Positions 12,305 to 13,331 of a stretch of DNA of 13,331 bases are shown here, piece by piece. The stretch's first letter is position 1; every line of letters begins with the position of its first letter. Location: assembly GCA_027038385.1 (NCBI GenBank), contig JALVXE010000067.1:1-13331 (forward strand), given 5' to 3'. The notes beneath the pieces are model-generated. The model did no database searches. It was not told the DNA's origin and saw only the letters and a program-made list of their open reading frames with translations. Made by a program: the position numbers and the translations under genes. Source of the DNA: Thermotogaceae bacterium. Its GTDB lineage: Bacteria; Thermotogota; Thermotogae; Thermotogales; Thermotogaceae.

Positions 12305-13331
12305 TCACTCCACCTCCTTTTCACTCTTATGTGAATGTTTGAGGATAATCTCATCCACCATCCTCTGGACCTCGTAGGATTTCTGGGAAAGCTCGGTAGC
12401 GGCTTCTGCAAGGTTCTGAGATGCGAAATTGACCTCTTCTATCGAAGTGAACATTCCTTCAATAATCTCCGAGACTTTCTTGAACTCCCCTCTGTTACCC
12501 CTTATCATCTTCAAGAGTTTGTCCGCACCATCTGCAAGCCTTTTTGTCTCGTTCATTATGTCCTTGAGTGCGGCGTTCATCTCGTCGAGCTTTTCCTGGG
12601 ATCCCTGAAGAGATGCAAATATCTTGGAAACCCTCTCCGTCGTCGTCTCTGACAAGCTCCCTATCTCATCTGCGAGAGCCCTTATAGCTTGCCTGTCTAT
12701 CGTATCCCTCGAGCTCTCTATTGAAGCGTTTATCGACAGGACCACGATCCTTTCTCCTATCTGCTGGATCAGTCCTCCCATCTCATGGATCTCCTGCATC
12801 GATTCACCTAACTCGTCCGAGAGCTTCTCCAAGTTTCCTATGGATTCCTCCAAAAATCCGGCGAACTCCGCGACGTTTTCGGAGAATCCCTCGGTCTTCT
12901 CAAGATCTTTTAACATTTCGTCGGCGTGTTCGCTGACAGACCTTCCTTTCTCCTCCAAGTCTTTTGTGCTCGCTGCAAGCTCTTGAGATGAGGCAGCGAG
13001 CTCCTGAGAGGAAGATGACGTCGTGGCTACGAGATCGTCAAGAGCATCTATCATCTTTCTGAGGGGATCTATGAAGTTCGACGTTATCTTCTTCCTGAGC
13101 ATCATTATGAAATACAGTATCACCGTAAACAGAGGTATGTTGAACAAGCTTATAACTAGCATTGACCTTCTCATAACGGAGCCACGTTCATCACGTTCTG
13201 ACCAATGGATGAAGTACTTCCCGTTGTACGCGTTGTAGTAAACCTCTATATTTCCGTTTTTCCTGATCGCCACGTAATCTTTTCCCTCCTTGATCTTCTC
13301 GGAGATCTTCGGTATCTCTTCCCAACTTATG
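12305..13331 (-). CDS. Methyl-accepting chemotaxis-like protein with degenerate signalling tip, 5' part missing
   Basis: The frame stays open to the right edge (upstream residues read ISWEEIPKISEKIKEG), so the GTG at 13273 is internal and the start is outside the window. Visible parts: the end of an extracytoplasmic sensor region (YVAIRKNGNIEVYYNAYNGK), a transmembrane helix (about 13097-13162, LVISLFNIPLFTVILYFIMM), and a short linker resembling only the first HAMP helix. A methylation-type coiled coil follows (SSSSQELAASSQELAAS). The hairpin tip (about 12689-12751) reads RIVVLSINASIESSRD. Ordinary receptors have QTNLLALNAAIEAARAGE followed by GRGF at this point; NA, IE and R are kept, but the glycine-rich part is replaced by TIDRQAI. 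Such proteins normally sense ligands and control CheA through CheW. The changed tip suggests altered partners or loss of kinase control. It ends 2 bases before, or overlaps, kbl, implying translational coupling. Confidence 0.85.
   Translation of the reverse strand, partial: ISWEEIPKISEKIKEGKDYVAIRKNGNIEVYYNAYNGKYFIHWSERDERGSVMRRSMLVISLFNIPLFTVILYFIMMLRKKITSNFIDPLRKMIDALDDLVATTSSSSQELAASSQELAASTKDLEEKGRSVSEHADEMLKDLEKTEGFSENVAEFAGFLEESIGNLEKLSDELGESMQEIHEMGGLIQQIGERIVVLSINASIESSRDTIDRQAIRALADEIGSLSETTTERVSKIFASLQGSQEKLDEMNAALKDIMNETKRLADGADKLLKMIRGNRGEFKKVSEIIEGMFTSIEEVNFASQNLAEAATELSQKSYEVQRMVDEIILKHSHKSEKEVE

Noticed and set aside
12336..12986. Plus-strand open frames opposite the chemoreceptor gene
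   Set aside because: Low-complexity serine-rich translations mirror the coiled-coil repeats on the other strand; no start signals.
13271..13273. GTG as the start of the chemoreceptor gene
   Set aside because: The frame continues open to the window edge with plausible sensor-domain sequence, and the visible protein would begin in the middle of that domain; the true start is outside.
1..13331. CRISPR arrays, tRNA or rRNA genes, insertion sequences, phage or defence genes
   Set aside because: No regularly spaced repeats, no cloverleaf-like structures in the gaps, no transposase, integrase or nuclease motifs; nearly all bases are accounted for by housekeeping-type genes.

Overview
The window looks like a chromosomal segment of a Thermotogota bacterium (Thermotoga or Pseudothermotoga type). 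This is inferred from the gene content (a HydB-like hydrogenase subunit ending in a two-cluster ferredoxin domain, FlaG/FliD, a type IV pilin, OadB, TDH and KBL), very dense packing, heavy AGA/AGG arginine use, frequent TTG/GTG starts and strong GGAGGTG-type ribosome sites. The assignment comes from pattern recognition, not a search.

Layout. 1-495 (+): 3' end of an NADH-binding hydrogenase subunit, closed by a GC-rich hairpin. 544-1008 (-): a lone type IV pilin with its own consensus promoter, whose spacer is a perfect palindrome. 1087-3283 (-): fliD and flaG behind a near-consensus sigma-28 promoter. 3346-7908 (-): a tightly packed run in transcription order oadB, predicted outer-membrane protein, L-threonine dehydrogenase, radical SAM protein, and an exported or membrane-anchored coiled-coil protein. 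7909-8083: a divergent promoter region with several small dyads. 8084-10458 (+): a two-gene operon of an unrecognised membrane protein and a large secreted metallophosphoesterase. 10458-10481: a hairpin terminator shared by convergent genes. 10482-13331 (-): a chemoreceptor-like protein (cut by the window edge), 2-amino-3-ketobutyrate CoA ligase, and an M50-family membrane protein that has lost its HExxH motif.

How it fits together. TDH and KBL together would convert threonine to glycine plus acetyl-CoA, although they sit in two different transcription units. OadB is the sodium-pumping membrane subunit of a decarboxylase whose other subunits are not in the window. FlaG and FliD are late flagellar filament and cap proteins, consistent with their sigma-28 promoter. 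No hairpin separates fliD from the pilin, so flagellar transcripts may run into the pilin gene.

This is mostly ordinary, compact core genome. I see no phage, transposon, CRISPR, defence system, tRNA or rRNA. The points most worth a second look are the catalytically dead M50 protein, the atypical chemoreceptor tip coupled to kbl, the palindrome inside the pilin promoter, the sigma-28 site overlapping an upstream stop codon, and the uncharacterised coiled-coil and metallophosphoesterase genes. There is no gene-free stretch longer than 300 bases.
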